A DNA stretch of 64,000 bases, taken from positions 2,830,700-2,894,699 of the forward strand of contig NZ_CP011382.1 in assembly GCF_000734895.2 (NCBI RefSeq), in the 5' to 3' direction. This DNA is from Calothrix sp. 336/3 (GTDB taxonomy: Bacteria; Cyanobacteriota; Cyanobacteriia; Cyanobacteriales; Nostocaceae). Below are positions 27,419-36,312 of the stretch, piece by piece (positions within the stretch are counted from its first letter, which is position 1; the number at the start of each line of letters is the position of its first letter). The position numbers and the translations under genes were made by a program. A model generated the notes under the pieces. It searched no databases. It worked only from the letters and a program-made list of their open reading frames with translations, and was not told the DNA's origin.

Positions 27419-28939
27419 TTACTTGTAACCTTGCCATGGGGCAATTTCTACTTTGCCATCTGGTTTAAAGACTACCTGAAAATGGGCTAATGCTTCCTTG
27501 CTATTAGGTGCGGCAATATTAGAACCATAGACAGATTGAAACATCTGTGGTAGAGGAGTTTCCCGGAAATAATCAAAGGCAACTTGATTGAGCGGCTCGT
27601 AGTCAGCAATCACACCATCCTTATTCACCGCTACCCGATATTTTAAGTCCTTGGTGTAACTGCGACCAGTGGGGGCGTTTTGCTGAATTGTTTGACTAAG
27701 TTTTTGATTTAAGGTTTTGATGGTATTGCCATCAGTAATTTTAGCTCCCACCACATCCGGTGGTTTAACGTAACCTCTCCAGGGACTCACCTGGGGTACA
27801 CCATCTCCGGTGAAGACTACACGAAACTGAGCAATTGGCTCCTTAGATATGGGGTTACGTTTGGCTGGGTTATAGAGAAGATTCGGCAGGGGAGTTTTTT
27901 CTATGGCATCATTCGCTTTAGAATTCACAGCTTTATAGCCGACAATAGAGCCATCTGCGGCAACACCAACACGATAGACTAAATCTTCAGAGATGCCTTT
28001 ACGTGCAGTCCAAGCGGCGTTAATAGAATTATAAACCTGACGGTTCAGAGCTTTGAGCTGGGAAGGGTCAGTGATTTCTGGAACTGTATTTAGTAATGCT
28101 TCTAAATCTTGTACCGCAGGAGTCGCATTAGCTGTGGGAGTAGGGGTATCTACTGGAGTCGCACTAGCTGTGGGAGTAGGAGCATCTACGGGAGTCGCAC
28201 TAGCTGTGGGAGTATCTACGGGATTATATATAGGACTTATAGCATTATTGGTTGCAGCGTTGGTAACTGGTGTGGGAGAAACTGTAGAATTGGCAGGATT
28301 GGAACTTTGTGTTTGAGGTTTAGTTTCCCCAGGGGTAATTTTAGGAACGGGAATCACGCTCAAAGCTAAAGCTGCGGCTGCTAAACTAGCTGCTCCAACA
28401 GTTGCAGGTACTGCTTGCTTGATAAGAGCTTGACTTGCACCACCGTAACGCCTGGGAACAGGTTGTAGTTGAAGAGATATTTCTGGTAGGGTTTGGCTAT
28501 CGGCAAAAAACTGATCAACAGCCTCTACCAAGTCAAAGAGCTGTACCGTATTTAAATCAACTTGGTGAGTTCCGCTTTTTGGTTGTGGATAACTAGCATC
28601 AGTCACAGAGTGGAGAGTTTCCGAATGTACAGTTAATCGGTGGCGATCGCCATCTATTTTTTGCAGTTGCACAAATTCGGATTCTGTATTGTGTGCTTGA
28701 GGATTAGGAACCTGACTCAAAAATTCCTGAGCATAAGCACTAACTGCTTGCACTAAACTTTCAAAAAATTCTCGTCCTCCGATCAATGGTTGCTCATAAC
28801 CGGCTAAATAGCACTCAGCATTCACCAATATAGACAATTCTGGACGTAGTTCTTGAAAGTGAACAGCCCTAGAGGCATCACTCAAACCTTCTAAAAGTAT
28901 TGTGCAATTGGGTAGGCTGTACTTACGTTGAATATTCAT
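27419..28939 (-). CDS. DUF4335-domain protein
   Basis: 506 residues. Residues 1-165 match the DUF4335 pattern (KYSLPNCTILLEGLSD...RPELSILVNAECYLAGYEQPLIGG). A hydrophobic segment follows (ATVGAASLAAAALALSVIPV), then a Pro/Thr/Ala-rich linker with the 12-residue repeat ASATPVDTPTPT. The C-terminal half has two similar units containing LLNTVPEITD...VYNSINAAW and TLNQKLSQTIQQNAPTGRSY, each ending in FRVVFTGDG/FQVVFKPDG. It overlaps the upstream DUF3038 gene by ATGA (28936-28939), so the two are translationally coupled. The function is unknown. Confidence 0.85.
   Translation of the reverse strand: MNIQRKYSLPNCTILLEGLSDASRAVHFQELRPELSILVNAECYLAGYEQPLIGGREFFESLVQAVSAYAQEFLSQVPNPQAHNTESEFVQLQKIDGDRHRLTVHSETLHSVTDASYPQPKSGTHQVDLNTVQLFDLVEAVDQFFADSQTLPEISLQLQPVPRRYGGASQALIKQAVPATVGAASLAAAALALSVIPVPKITPGETKPQTQSSNPANSTVSPTPVTNAATNNAISPIYNPVDTPTASATPVDAPTPTASATPVDTPTPTANATPAVQDLEALLNTVPEITDPSQLKALNRQVYNSINAAWTARKGISEDLVYRVGVAADGSIVGYKAVNSKANDAIEKTPLPNLLYNPAKRNPISKEPIAQFRVVFTGDGVPQVSPWRGYVKPPDVVGAKITDGNTIKTLNQKLSQTIQQNAPTGRSYTKDLKYRVAVNKDGVIADYEPLNQVAFDYFRETPLPQMFQSVYGSNIAAPNSKEALAHFQVVFKPDGKVEIAPWQGYK
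28131..28214. repeat. 36-bp tandem repeat in the DUF4335 gene linker
   Basis: Two nearly identical 36-bp units (starts at 28131 and 28167, beginning GCTGTGGGAGTAGG) and a shortened third at 28203. They encode a 12-residue Pro/Thr/Ala unit in the linker and are likely variable in copy number. Confidence 0.75.
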
Positions 28940-29562
28940 TCTACTTCACCGTCAAAAAGACTAATCCAGAATCGTTGCATCCCAGCTGTACCTGTGCAGA
29001 AAAGTAACTGCCCCAATAAATTTATCGCCAATTCATCTAATTTGTCATCGGAAGATATGGACAACAATCCTCCCGAGCGTCGTAAATTCATCCGACTTTT
29101 AAAATGCGCTCGAAAACGCTCCAGATAATTAGATAATCGCAAATTCTGTTCCAGAGGAATTTGTTTTTCGTTGAGTTGCTCGCAAATCATCAATAATTGC
29201 CGAATCACAACCGTTAAGCGTCGTGCTAAATAGCAGGCAATTATGACTAAAGCCTTGGCTTCTAAAATAGTTAAAGGGCGACGTATATGCGCTCTCCGCA
29301 GGGGGTTTGTGCTACGCATCCGCCACAAATTCACCCTATCTCTAATAACATCTCGTAGATCCAATTCTTCGGCAAAAGTCAAAATAGCTTCAGAACCACC
29401 TAATTCGAGAGCTTCAATTGCCAACAAAATTAAATCTATTTGTAATCTGGTTTTTTGCGGACAAATCTGCCCTTCAATTGCAGGGTTAGGTAACGTATCC
29501 AGAATCATTGGCGGTGAGACAGGGGGAGGACTAGAAGGCGTTAAACTGGCGGAAACACTCAT
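28936..29562 (-). CDS. DUF3038-domain protein
   Basis: 208 residues, soluble, mostly helical. The DUF3038 pattern is visible: QKTRLQIDLILLAIEALELGGSEAIL, DLRDVIRDRVNLWRMRSTNPLRR, LTILEAKALVIIACYLARRLTVVIRQLL and LEQNLRLSNYLERFRAHFKSRMN. No catalytic motif is evident. ATG 29562. Its stop overlaps the DUF4335 start by four bases. This adjacent pair recurs in cyanobacteria by my recollection, hinting at a two-protein complex. Confidence 0.85.
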   Translation of the reverse strand: MSVSASLTPSSPPPVSPPMILDTLPNPAIEGQICPQKTRLQIDLILLAIEALELGGSEAILTFAEELDLRDVIRDRVNLWRMRSTNPLRRAHIRRPLTILEAKALVIIACYLARRLTVVIRQLLMICEQLNEKQIPLEQNLRLSNYLERFRAHFKSRMNLRRSGGLLSISSDDKLDELAINLLGQLLFCTGTAGMQRFWISLFDGEVE

Positions 29563-30306
29563 TATATATACCTTTATGCGGCTGCAACAGACTGAGATAA
29601 AACTAATTTAAGATATATAGGCAAATAAAAAATACTGGAGAAATTTCTTTGACTGGGAATGATTTGGGCAATAATGGCTTGGGGATTTTGCCCCAAAACT
29701 ACTGGCAAAAAGTTAATTAGTAGTTGGCATCTGAATAATCTTTCCTCTATGTTTGTTGACTCCTTGTTAGTTGACATTTCTGCCTAATATATACATTACT
29801 TACCAACTTCAGCGAAAGTTTTCCGTATACACTCATTGAAAGTTTTCACTGGTTCAGTGTACCCATCTGAGTAGCAAGATTAACATTCTGTGAGGAATAC
29901 TTTTGCTCAGAGGTGGTTTCCCGTAGTTGTGAGTTAAACAAGCTACAAGTTACCTCATAGAACTTTAGATGAGGACAACTAGCTGTCTACCTTAGGCTTG
30001 CATACCAAGAGTATGACATTCTAGTGTACGATTTTTCAGGCAGATACCTGATACCATTTTGGATCAAAGATTGGAGATTGGATTGATATCATCCCGACGC
30101 TGTTTGGATTTAGTCAGCCACTCGCTCGAAGAGCGGAGCCTAGCTCTATTGCCATCATATCTCCAGGGGTATGTAGACAAAGCCAAGACGAGAAGGTAAA
30201 AGCTATGATAGCTTTTCTCTGATTGTGTCTTGCCTGACAGAGTGAATTGCTGGGGAAATGTTCCCCTAGTCTATAACTAGTAATTTTTCGTCAACAGAAA
30301 TATTTT
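29563..30306. other. 744-bp gene-free stretch upstream of apt
   Basis: Divergent promoter region for the DUF3038/DUF4335 operon and apt. A 67-codon minus-strand frame here lacks any recognisable feature and I left it out. A perfect hairpin is described separately at 30198-30216. Confidence 0.45.
30198..30216 (+). terminator. Hairpin with T-run upstream of apt
   Basis: AAAAGCTA-TGA-TAGCTTTT is a perfect 8-bp stem with a 3-nt loop ending in T. It sits 90 bp before apt with no plus-strand gene ahead, so it may end an unseen transcript, act on the minus strand or attenuate apt. Confidence 0.4.
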
Positions 30307-30825
30307 ATGGATTTGAAGTCTCTCATTCGTGACATCCCAGATTTTCCCCAACCAGGGATTATGTTTCGGGATATCACTACCCTACTGCGCGATCGCCACG
30401 GATTGCGCCACACTATCGACTTGTTTAGCCAACAATTTGAAACAGCTGAACTCAAGGCAGATTATGTTATTGGGATGGAGTCCAGAGGTTTCATTTTCGG
30501 TACACCATTGGCTTATAAGCTGGATGCTGGATTTATCCCCGTACGCAAAAAAGGGAAATTACCCGCAGCTGTTCACTCCATTGAGTACCAACTAGAATAT
30601 GGTACGGACTGCCTAGAAATCCATCAGGATGCTTTAGCACCCGGAAGTCGTGTTTTAATCGTCGATGATTTAATTGCTACTGGTGGTACTGCCAGTGCTA
30701 CTGCCAAGCTGGTAGAACAAATTGGCTGCGAATTGTTGGGATTTGGGTTTATCATCGAGCTACGAGATTTACAAGGACGGAAAAATCTGCCCGATGTGCC
30801 GATTATTTCCCTTGTAGAGTACTAA
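30307..30825 (+). CDS. apt: Adenine phosphoribosyltransferase
   Basis: 172 residues. Salvages adenine to AMP using PRPP. The N-terminal [43 protein letters not shown] and the PRPP-binding loop [16 protein letters not shown] are all classical. The C-terminal [14 protein letters not shown] is complete. Start ATG 30307 gives the standard length. Monocistronic, or leading into the permease 172 bp downstream. Confidence 0.97.
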   Translation: MDLKSLIRDIPDFPQPGIMFRDITTLLRDRHGLRHTIDLFSQQFETAELKADYVIGMESRGFIFGTPLAYKLDAGFIPVRKKGKLPAAVHSIEYQLEYGTDCLEIHQDALAPGSRVLIVDDLIATGGTASATAKLVEQIGCELLGFGFIIELRDLQGRKNLPDVPIISLVEY

Positions 30826-30997
30826 AGGAAAGGGTTATAGGTGAAGGAGAAAGGATAGAAGGGGAAAGGGAAAGGCTGTTTTTGATATCCTGTTCCCTAT
30901 TACCCATTCTCCCTTCAGCTTACCTCGATACAAGTCGCTCACGGCAAGCATTACCTATTACCCATTCCCTATTCCCCATTATCTAAAAAACAGACAG

Positions 30998-32044
30998 ATG
31001 ACATCTACTAGAGTTTCTTTAGAGAGTAGCCTCAATTGGTTGTACCAATTTTTTACTAGTGAAACGTTTTTATATGTAACAAAGCGAGTATTACAAGCAC
31101 TGTTAACTTTGTTATTGGCATCAGCCTTATCTTTTTTCATTATGCAGCTAGCTCCGGGGGATTATGTGAGTTCCTTGGAGGCAAATCCGCGAATTTCTAA
31201 GGAAAGAATTGATGAGTTGCGTCGGCAGTTTGGTTTAGATAAATCCTGGTTAGAACAGTATATATTGTGGATTATTAATATTCTGACTAAGGGGGATTTC
31301 GGTACCAGTTTTTCCTATAACCGTTCCGTTGCCTCTTTGTTATGGGAAAGAGTACCTGCCACACTCCTGATGGCAGTAACATCTCTGGTTGCGACTTGGG
31401 CGATCGCCATTCCCCTAGGTATCATTGCCGCAGTCCGACAAAATCAATTTATTGGTAAATTTTTATTAGTTATCAGTTATATCGGGCAAGGTTTCCCCAG
31501 CTTTATAACTGCCCTCTTCCTGCTATTTTTTGCCCAAATTACCACTCCCTTGTTTCCTGTGGGTGGCATGACTAGTATTGACCATAGTGACTTAACGGGA
31601 TTTGGTAAATTTTTAGACGTGGCTTGGCATTTAGTTCTACCTACTATTGCCCTGAGTGTCACCAGTTTTGCTGGCTTACAACGTATCACTCGTGGTGAAT
31701 TATTAGACGTATTGCGCCAAGATTACATTCAAACCGCACGGGCTAAAGGTTTACCCGAAAATCGCGTTATCTACGTCCATGCCCTTCGTAACGCCATTAA
31801 CCCCTTAATTACACTCCTAGGTTTTGAATTAGCAGGTTTACTCAGTGGAGCGTTTATCACCGAATTCTTCTTCAACTGGCCCGGTTTAGGTAGATTAACT
31901 CTGCAAGCTTTAAATAATCAAGACGTACCCTTAGCCATGGCAAGCTTAATGATGGGTGCGGTGTTGTTAATTATTGGTAATTTAATTGCAGATTTATTGC
32001 TCAAAGTGGCTGACCCACGGATTAAGTTAGATAGTTTAAATTAG
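30998..32044 (+). CDS. ABC transporter permease of the oligopeptide/nickel (DppB) type
   Basis: 348 residues with about six transmembrane helices (LQALLTLLLASALSFFIMQ, LLMAVTSLVATWAIAIPLG, FLLVISYIGQGFPSFITALFLLFF and others). The inner-membrane permease signature is ARAKGLPENRVIYVHALRNAINPLITLLG (EAA loop that docks the ATPase). LAPGDYVSSLEANPRISKE and GDFGTSFSYNRSV are typical of the DppB branch. No partner DppC, ATPase or binding protein is nearby, so the rest of the importer is encoded elsewhere. A hairpin terminator overlaps the stop. Confidence 0.9.
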   Translation: MTSTRVSLESSLNWLYQFFTSETFLYVTKRVLQALLTLLLASALSFFIMQLAPGDYVSSLEANPRISKERIDELRRQFGLDKSWLEQYILWIINILTKGDFGTSFSYNRSVASLLWERVPATLLMAVTSLVATWAIAIPLGIIAAVRQNQFIGKFLLVISYIGQGFPSFITALFLLFFAQITTPLFPVGGMTSIDHSDLTGFGKFLDVAWHLVLPTIALSVTSFAGLQRITRGELLDVLRQDYIQTARAKGLPENRVIYVHALRNAINPLITLLGFELAGLLSGAFITEFFFNWPGLGRLTLQALNNQDVPLAMASLMMGAVLLIIGNLIADLLLKVADPRIKLDSLN

Positions 32045-32074
32045 TTCCGCAGCAAAAGTCTGGGACTAATTTTT
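32038..32074 (+). terminator. Terminator of the ABC permease gene
   Basis: AAATTAGTTCC (32038-32048) pairs with GGGACTAATTT (32062-32072) with one wobble, followed by T. It overlaps the TAG stop codon at 32042-32044. Confidence 0.65.
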
Positions 32075-32110
32075 CGACTTCTTGCTTGCATTCTCTTCCC
32101 ATCTGTGCTT

Positions 32111-32395
32111 ATGTCCCTAGAAATTTACTATTTACTGCGCTCCAAATCTGACGGCAAGTATTTAGCTGCCCTGCCTGAAGGTGCTACCTCTGGCTATCTC
32201 TTACTCTTTAAAGAAGATTTTGATGCCCTGAGTTACTTAAATACCCACGCTGCGGATTTTGCCCATCGTTTTGCTGTGGAGTCATTACCTAACTCACAAG
32301 TCAGCACTATTTTAAAACGCTGGGGTTTTAGTGGTATTGGGGTAGTCAACGATGTATTGATACCAAAAATCGAGTTTTTGTTAGTGAATAGCTAG
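32111..32395 (+). CDS. Small cyanobacterial hypothetical protein
   Basis: 94 residues from ATG 32111 (a GTG at 32105 is just upstream). The sequence SLEIYYLLRSKSDGKYLAAL, YLLLFKEDFDALSYLNTHAADF and ILKRWGFSGIGVVNDVLIPKIEFL looks like a compact soluble alpha/beta protein. I do not recognise a named domain. Codon use and clean start/stop suggest a real gene. It lies between the permease terminator and the HEAT-repeat gene (80-bp gap). Confidence 0.7.
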   Translation: MSLEIYYLLRSKSDGKYLAALPEGATSGYLLLFKEDFDALSYLNTHAADFAHRFAVESLPNSQVSTILKRWGFSGIGVVNDVLIPKIEFLLVNS

Positions 32396-32475
32396 AGATT
32401 TCCGGGCAAGGCGAAAAAATAGAGAATTTTTCCCAGGGTCTGGAATCTGACAAGAGGTAATGGTAATTTTGATGT

Positions 32476-33234
32476 ATGTATGATGAAGATGACCTAAGTT
32501 TACTTGATGTCGAGGTGGAACTCGCAAGCCCTTTGGATCAGATGGAAGCTCTGACTGATGAGTCAGAATTGCCACAAGTGGATCCAGAGGAGATGCTGCC
32601 ATTGTTGGAACACCCGGAACCCCAGCAAAGAATGCTGGCGGCGCGTGCTTTTTGCGACATTGAAGACGCAAGAGCCATCCCCCATTTAATTCGTTTATTG
32701 AATGACACTTGCCCTTTAGTACGGGTGAGTGCCGCCTATGGTATTGGCAGAAATCCCAGTCTGGATGCTGTAGAGCCTTTAATTGAGCAGCTCAGCCGTG
32801 ATTTGAACGGTTATGTGCGTAAAGGTGTAGTTTGGGCGTTGGGAAACTGCCGCGATCGCCAAAGTCTTGCCCCCCTTGCTGATGCCTTGAGAACCGATAT
32901 CCCCGCAGTCAGATTATGGGCAGCTAGCGCCCTCGCTCAAATGGCTGGAGTGGGTTACGATGTTGTAGTTGGAGCCATTCCCCCGTTAATTGAAGCCTTA
33001 GTACAAGATTCTGTGGCAGCAGTTCGCAGTAATAGTGCTTGGGCAATTGGGCAATTGTGTAAAGAATTACCCTCCAATGTCGTTTATGCTACAGCCATCG
33101 ATGCCCTGATTCAAGCTTTTGCTGAGGATAAAGATTTAGGAGTCAGGGAAGATGCAAAATCGGCAATTTTGGGTGTTGGTGATCCTAGGGGTTTACAGCT
33201 AATTGAAACTTTGGAACAGGAAGGATGGTTCTAA
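32476..33234 (+). CDS. HEAT-repeat protein
   Basis: 252 residues. After an acidic N-terminus (DEDDLSLLDVEVE...), five to six HEAT-like helical pairs run to the end: MLPLLEHPEPQQRMLAARAF, AIPHLIRLLNDTCPLVRVSAA, AVEPLIEQLSRDLNGYVRKGVVWAL, SLAPLADALRTDIPAVRLWAASAL, PPLIEALVQDSVAAVRSNSAWAI and DALIQAFAEDKDLGVREDAKSAI. Such proteins act as scaffolds; related HEAT proteins attach or remove phycobilins, but this one has no lyase-specific sign that I can see. Conserved in cyanobacteria by recollection. Confidence 0.85.
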   Translation: MYDEDDLSLLDVEVELASPLDQMEALTDESELPQVDPEEMLPLLEHPEPQQRMLAARAFCDIEDARAIPHLIRLLNDTCPLVRVSAAYGIGRNPSLDAVEPLIEQLSRDLNGYVRKGVVWALGNCRDRQSLAPLADALRTDIPAVRLWAASALAQMAGVGYDVVVGAIPPLIEALVQDSVAAVRSNSAWAIGQLCKELPSNVVYATAIDALIQAFAEDKDLGVREDAKSAILGVGDPRGLQLIETLEQEGWF

Positions 33235-33261
33235 GCTTCCGAAATTATCCCCACCAAGTCA

Positions 33262-35568
33262 TCAGCAGAAATTATTCTCGGCGGTAAAAAGTATCTGATT
33301 GAGAATATCAGATGCACTGTCATCAGATATATTTCCACAACAGTTAATTAGTAATTGTTGACTTTCCCAATAACTCGTAATCACTTCTAAATCTCGGGAA
33401 TCTAGATGCCAGTTGTAACCAATTTGACGATACTCTATCATCAAATTTCTGAGTTTATTGATCCAGTCTTCACCATGGTTTTGCCACCATAATTGTAGTG
33501 AAGATTTGTTTTTATCGGTGCTGGGTAATTGATGTTTTAAGTTGTGCAAAGCAGCTAAATAATCTGGATTATCTAGTATGAGCTTATCTAATTCTAATGT
33601 TAAAAGTAGTGTCGATAAGCGTTGATGAAATATCTCTGATTGAATAGTCATCGCCACAGCCAAAGCATGGATTGAAGCTAAATCTAGAGATAAATCTACA
33701 TCTAAATTATTTGCTAATCGATTATCTAATAATAGAGCTAAATTTTGATTACGATATAGACGATTGTCTGGAGGAAGGCAAAGGTTAAAGTAAAAAGCCC
33801 TAATTGCTGCCTGACGATATATGCTTTTAATTGATATCGATGATGCTTTTTCTCTAATCCAATTTAAGATGATGAGTAATTTTTCATTAGATTGAATCTT
33901 TTGGGCAATTTCTAATTGCATAAGCCGCAGTAAGTCATTCAGGGAGGGGAGCATTTCTGCGGCAAGCAAGAATATTTCTCGCCAGCGTTTTTCCCAGAGG
34001 TGACTAACTAACTCAGTCTGGATATTTTGGCTATTAACTATTTCCCGTGCTGTGAAATATTCTTGAAAAGTTAAATGGGAAAACGTATAAATCCCTCTAG
34101 CTTGCTCTAATAACAAACCATGTTGGGATTCTATCGCTTTGACGATCGCAAAAGTATCTAGCTCTAATTCATGGGTATTCTGGGATGTAATAGCCAGACG
34201 AGTCTCTAAAAAATTACTAATCAGTTGCTGAAGTTTATTGATTGTAAAAAAATACTCACTTTTTTGAAAAGTGCTATGGGCAAGATAACTGAGTAGCTTT
34301 AATTTATTTGCTAAAGAAAGATGACGATAGGTGTTGTCACGCTTAATACCCCTTGTCTCATCCCAACGCACAAGTAGTAATTCTACACCTTGATGATATA
34401 GTTGCGATCGCTGCTTAGGAAAATCTCCTAAATAATGAAATACTAAGCAAGTTAAATTTAATAAAATTGGTGTAATCGCTAATTCTTTTATTTGCTGATT
34501 TTCGGGTAAGTTGAGTTTTTGAATAAAATCAACCGTTTGCATTTTAGCTGCTTTCTGGGAATTTTTGGTACAAGCCAAAAACCATTTTTCAGCAAAAGCA
34601 GAGATTTGTGATGGTGAAAAATTGGCAATTTCTACCTCTGTAAAACCTCTAAAATTATAATTTAGAGTAGCCAATCTACTGGTAATAATAATACGATTTT
34701 TGTAAAAATTATCTGATAGATAACGAATATCTTTAATAACTCGGTCAATTTCAGATTGAGGAACTTCATCTAAACCATCAAGAAGTAGTAAATATCTACC
34801 CTCTTCCCAGATAATATCATTTTCACTGGGAGAATTATATTTTGATACTTCGTGATTAATATAATGCAATAGGTTAATTTTTTCGTGCTCTGTATCCTCC
34901 GCAAAGTTTTTTAAACTAATAAAAATTGGGAGATAATGGGCTAACAGAAATCCTTGTATACAGTGAAGGGCAATAAATTGCAGAAAAGTTGTTTTACCAG
35001 AGCCTGGTTTTCCTAAAACTACTAATTTCGCATATTTTTCAATAACCAATTGGCTGGGTATTGGTTCTGGAGAACCATGGAAAGTCTGATTATCTCCTAA
35101 ATAATTGACTCCAGAGGCTTGTAAATCGTTAAATTCTACCCAACGTTGGCTATTGATTTCTTCCAGAATATTGACATCAACATAAATATCATTTAATTTG
35201 ATTGGTCTAGGTACATCCAGAAAATGTAGAATTCCGCATTGACCTTGGATTTTTTCTGAATATTTTTGACGTGTTTTCTGAATAATCTTATCTATGGCAT
35301 CAGCTTCTGTTTCTAATTCATCTAGGGATTCTGTATTCTGGTATACAGAATTTTCCATAATTTCTTCAGGGTTGATTTCTAGGGCAAAGCAAATTTCATA
35401 GAAGAAATGGCGATCTATGGGTTTACCCGTGAAAAATTTCCAGATAGGCTGACGAGTTTCTAACCCCACCTCACTTGCTAGATACTCTTGCGTCCAACCC
35501 TTATTTTTAAATGCAGCTTTGGCTTTTTTGATTCCTTCTGCTGAAACTTGTAGCGATCGCTTCACCAT
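33262..35568 (-). CDS. HTH-NACHT NTPase (STAND protein)
   Basis: 768 residues from ATG 35568; the frame stays open upstream, but those residues look non-coding. Residues 1-75 resemble an XRE-like helix-turn-helix (KKAKAAFKNKGWTQEYLASEVG). The NACHT NTPase has Walker A GKPGSGKTT (186-194, Lys192) and Walker B LLLLDGLDEVP (Asp264). A helical region (LSLANKLKLLSYLAHSTFQ, FSHLTFQEYFTAREIV) follows, then a C-terminal helical domain. NACHT proteins of this build sense stimuli and oligomerise, and some bacterial ones defend against phage. The FSHLTFQEYFTA segment is a common NACHT-family marker. The role here is inferred only. It is third in a minus-strand array with kinase and regulator genes. Confidence 0.9.
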   Translation of the reverse strand: MVKRSLQVSAEGIKKAKAAFKNKGWTQEYLASEVGLETRQPIWKFFTGKPIDRHFFYEICFALEINPEEIMENSVYQNTESLDELETEADAIDKIIQKTRQKYSEKIQGQCGILHFLDVPRPIKLNDIYVDVNILEEINSQRWVEFNDLQASGVNYLGDNQTFHGSPEPIPSQLVIEKYAKLVVLGKPGSGKTTFLQFIALHCIQGFLLAHYLPIFISLKNFAEDTEHEKINLLHYINHEVSKYNSPSENDIIWEEGRYLLLLDGLDEVPQSEIDRVIKDIRYLSDNFYKNRIIITSRLATLNYNFRGFTEVEIANFSPSQISAFAEKWFLACTKNSQKAAKMQTVDFIQKLNLPENQQIKELAITPILLNLTCLVFHYLGDFPKQRSQLYHQGVELLLVRWDETRGIKRDNTYRHLSLANKLKLLSYLAHSTFQKSEYFFTINKLQQLISNFLETRLAITSQNTHELELDTFAIVKAIESQHGLLLEQARGIYTFSHLTFQEYFTAREIVNSQNIQTELVSHLWEKRWREIFLLAAEMLPSLNDLLRLMQLEIAQKIQSNEKLLIILNWIREKASSISIKSIYRQAAIRAFYFNLCLPPDNRLYRNQNLALLLDNRLANNLDVDLSLDLASIHALAVAMTIQSEIFHQRLSTLLLTLELDKLILDNPDYLAALHNLKHQLPSTDKNKSSLQLWWQNHGEDWINKLRNLMIEYRQIGYNWHLDSRDLEVITSYWESQQLLINCCGNISDDSASDILNQILFTAENNFC

Positions 35569-35627
35569 ATTTCTGAGGTTATCCAGGAAAATGTTACAAG
35601 TGGATTCGCGTCTGAAGTAAATAAAAC

Positions 35628-35653
35628 GTATACGTATACTGAGAATATACGTA
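35628..35653. promoter_or_regulatory. Palindromic TATACGTA repeats upstream of the NACHT gene (possible operator)
   Basis: GTATACGTATAC at 35628-35639 is a perfect 12-bp palindrome. TATACGTA occurs at 35629-35636 and again at 35646-35653 (17-bp offset). These lie 60-85 bp before the NACHT start, in the gap after the response-regulator stop. The protein has an HTH-like N-terminus, so autoregulation is possible. Confidence 0.45.
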
Positions 35654-35749
35654 AACTCATACAATGACGGCGCATACTAGAATTCAAGTCAGCCTGATGA
35701 CTAATGAACATACCCTATAGGTCAAGGAGATTCTCTACTAATTTCTATG

Positions 35750-36178
35750 CTAGTGGAAAATATCCTTGACTTTTCTCTCATCTGAGTTGCTGGTAAGGTG
35801 CTGGGCTAAAGTATCTCGTCTGTGAAGACGACTATAAATAGCACTCAGTAGTTCTGCTCTGGTGAATGGTTTTGTGAGATAATCATCTGCCCCTAAATCC
35901 ATTCCCTGGCGAAAATCATTCCTTGTGGCTCTGGCAGTGATAAAAATAAAAGGAATGGTGGTAGTAATTGGTTCTTCCCGAATTTGATTGAGGACACTAT
36001 ACCCATCAACCTCTGGTATCATCAAATCGCAGAGAATCAAGTTTGGTAATTCCCTGATTGCCAAGTCTAAGCCGACTCTGCCATTATTAGCAGTAATCAC
36101 ATCAAAGTTTTCTACTGTTAATAATTCGACCAGATTTTCTCTAAATAGTTCTTCATCTTCAATAATTAATATTTTCAT
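35750..36178 (-). CDS. Receiver-only response regulator
   Basis: 142 residues, a single CheY-like receiver domain with no output domain. The acidic pocket is IIEDEE, the phospho-acceptor Asp51 is in LILCDLMIPEVDGYS, and the signalling residues are Thr81 (FITARA) and Lys103 (LTKPF). The chain continues only 25 residues after the receiver (SRLHRRDTLAQHLTSNSDERK). It likely passes phosphate to or modulates another protein. It follows the multi-PAS kinase by 134 bp on the same strand, so they should be cognate. The NACHT gene follows after 181 bp. Confidence 0.92.
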   Translation of the reverse strand: MKILIIEDEELFRENLVELLTVENFDVITANNGRVGLDLAIRELPNLILCDLMIPEVDGYSVLNQIREEPITTTIPFIFITARATRNDFRQGMDLGADDYLTKPFTRAELLSAIYSRLHRRDTLAQHLTSNSDERKVKDIFH

Positions 36179-36312
36179 GAGCTAGTTTTGCTAGGGAAGA
36201 CAAGTGTGTGTAGATTTAGAATTATGACTATATATTTCGTAATATGATAATAAATCAGAGAAAATTATTGAGGAGGTTATCATTTCTCAAGCAAGTATTG
36301 GAAAATGATAAA

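Noticed and set aside
29574..29777. 67-codon minus frame upstream of the DUF3038 gene
   Set aside because: No recognisable domain, AT-rich leader DNA and no start context; it is more likely promoter or leader sequence.
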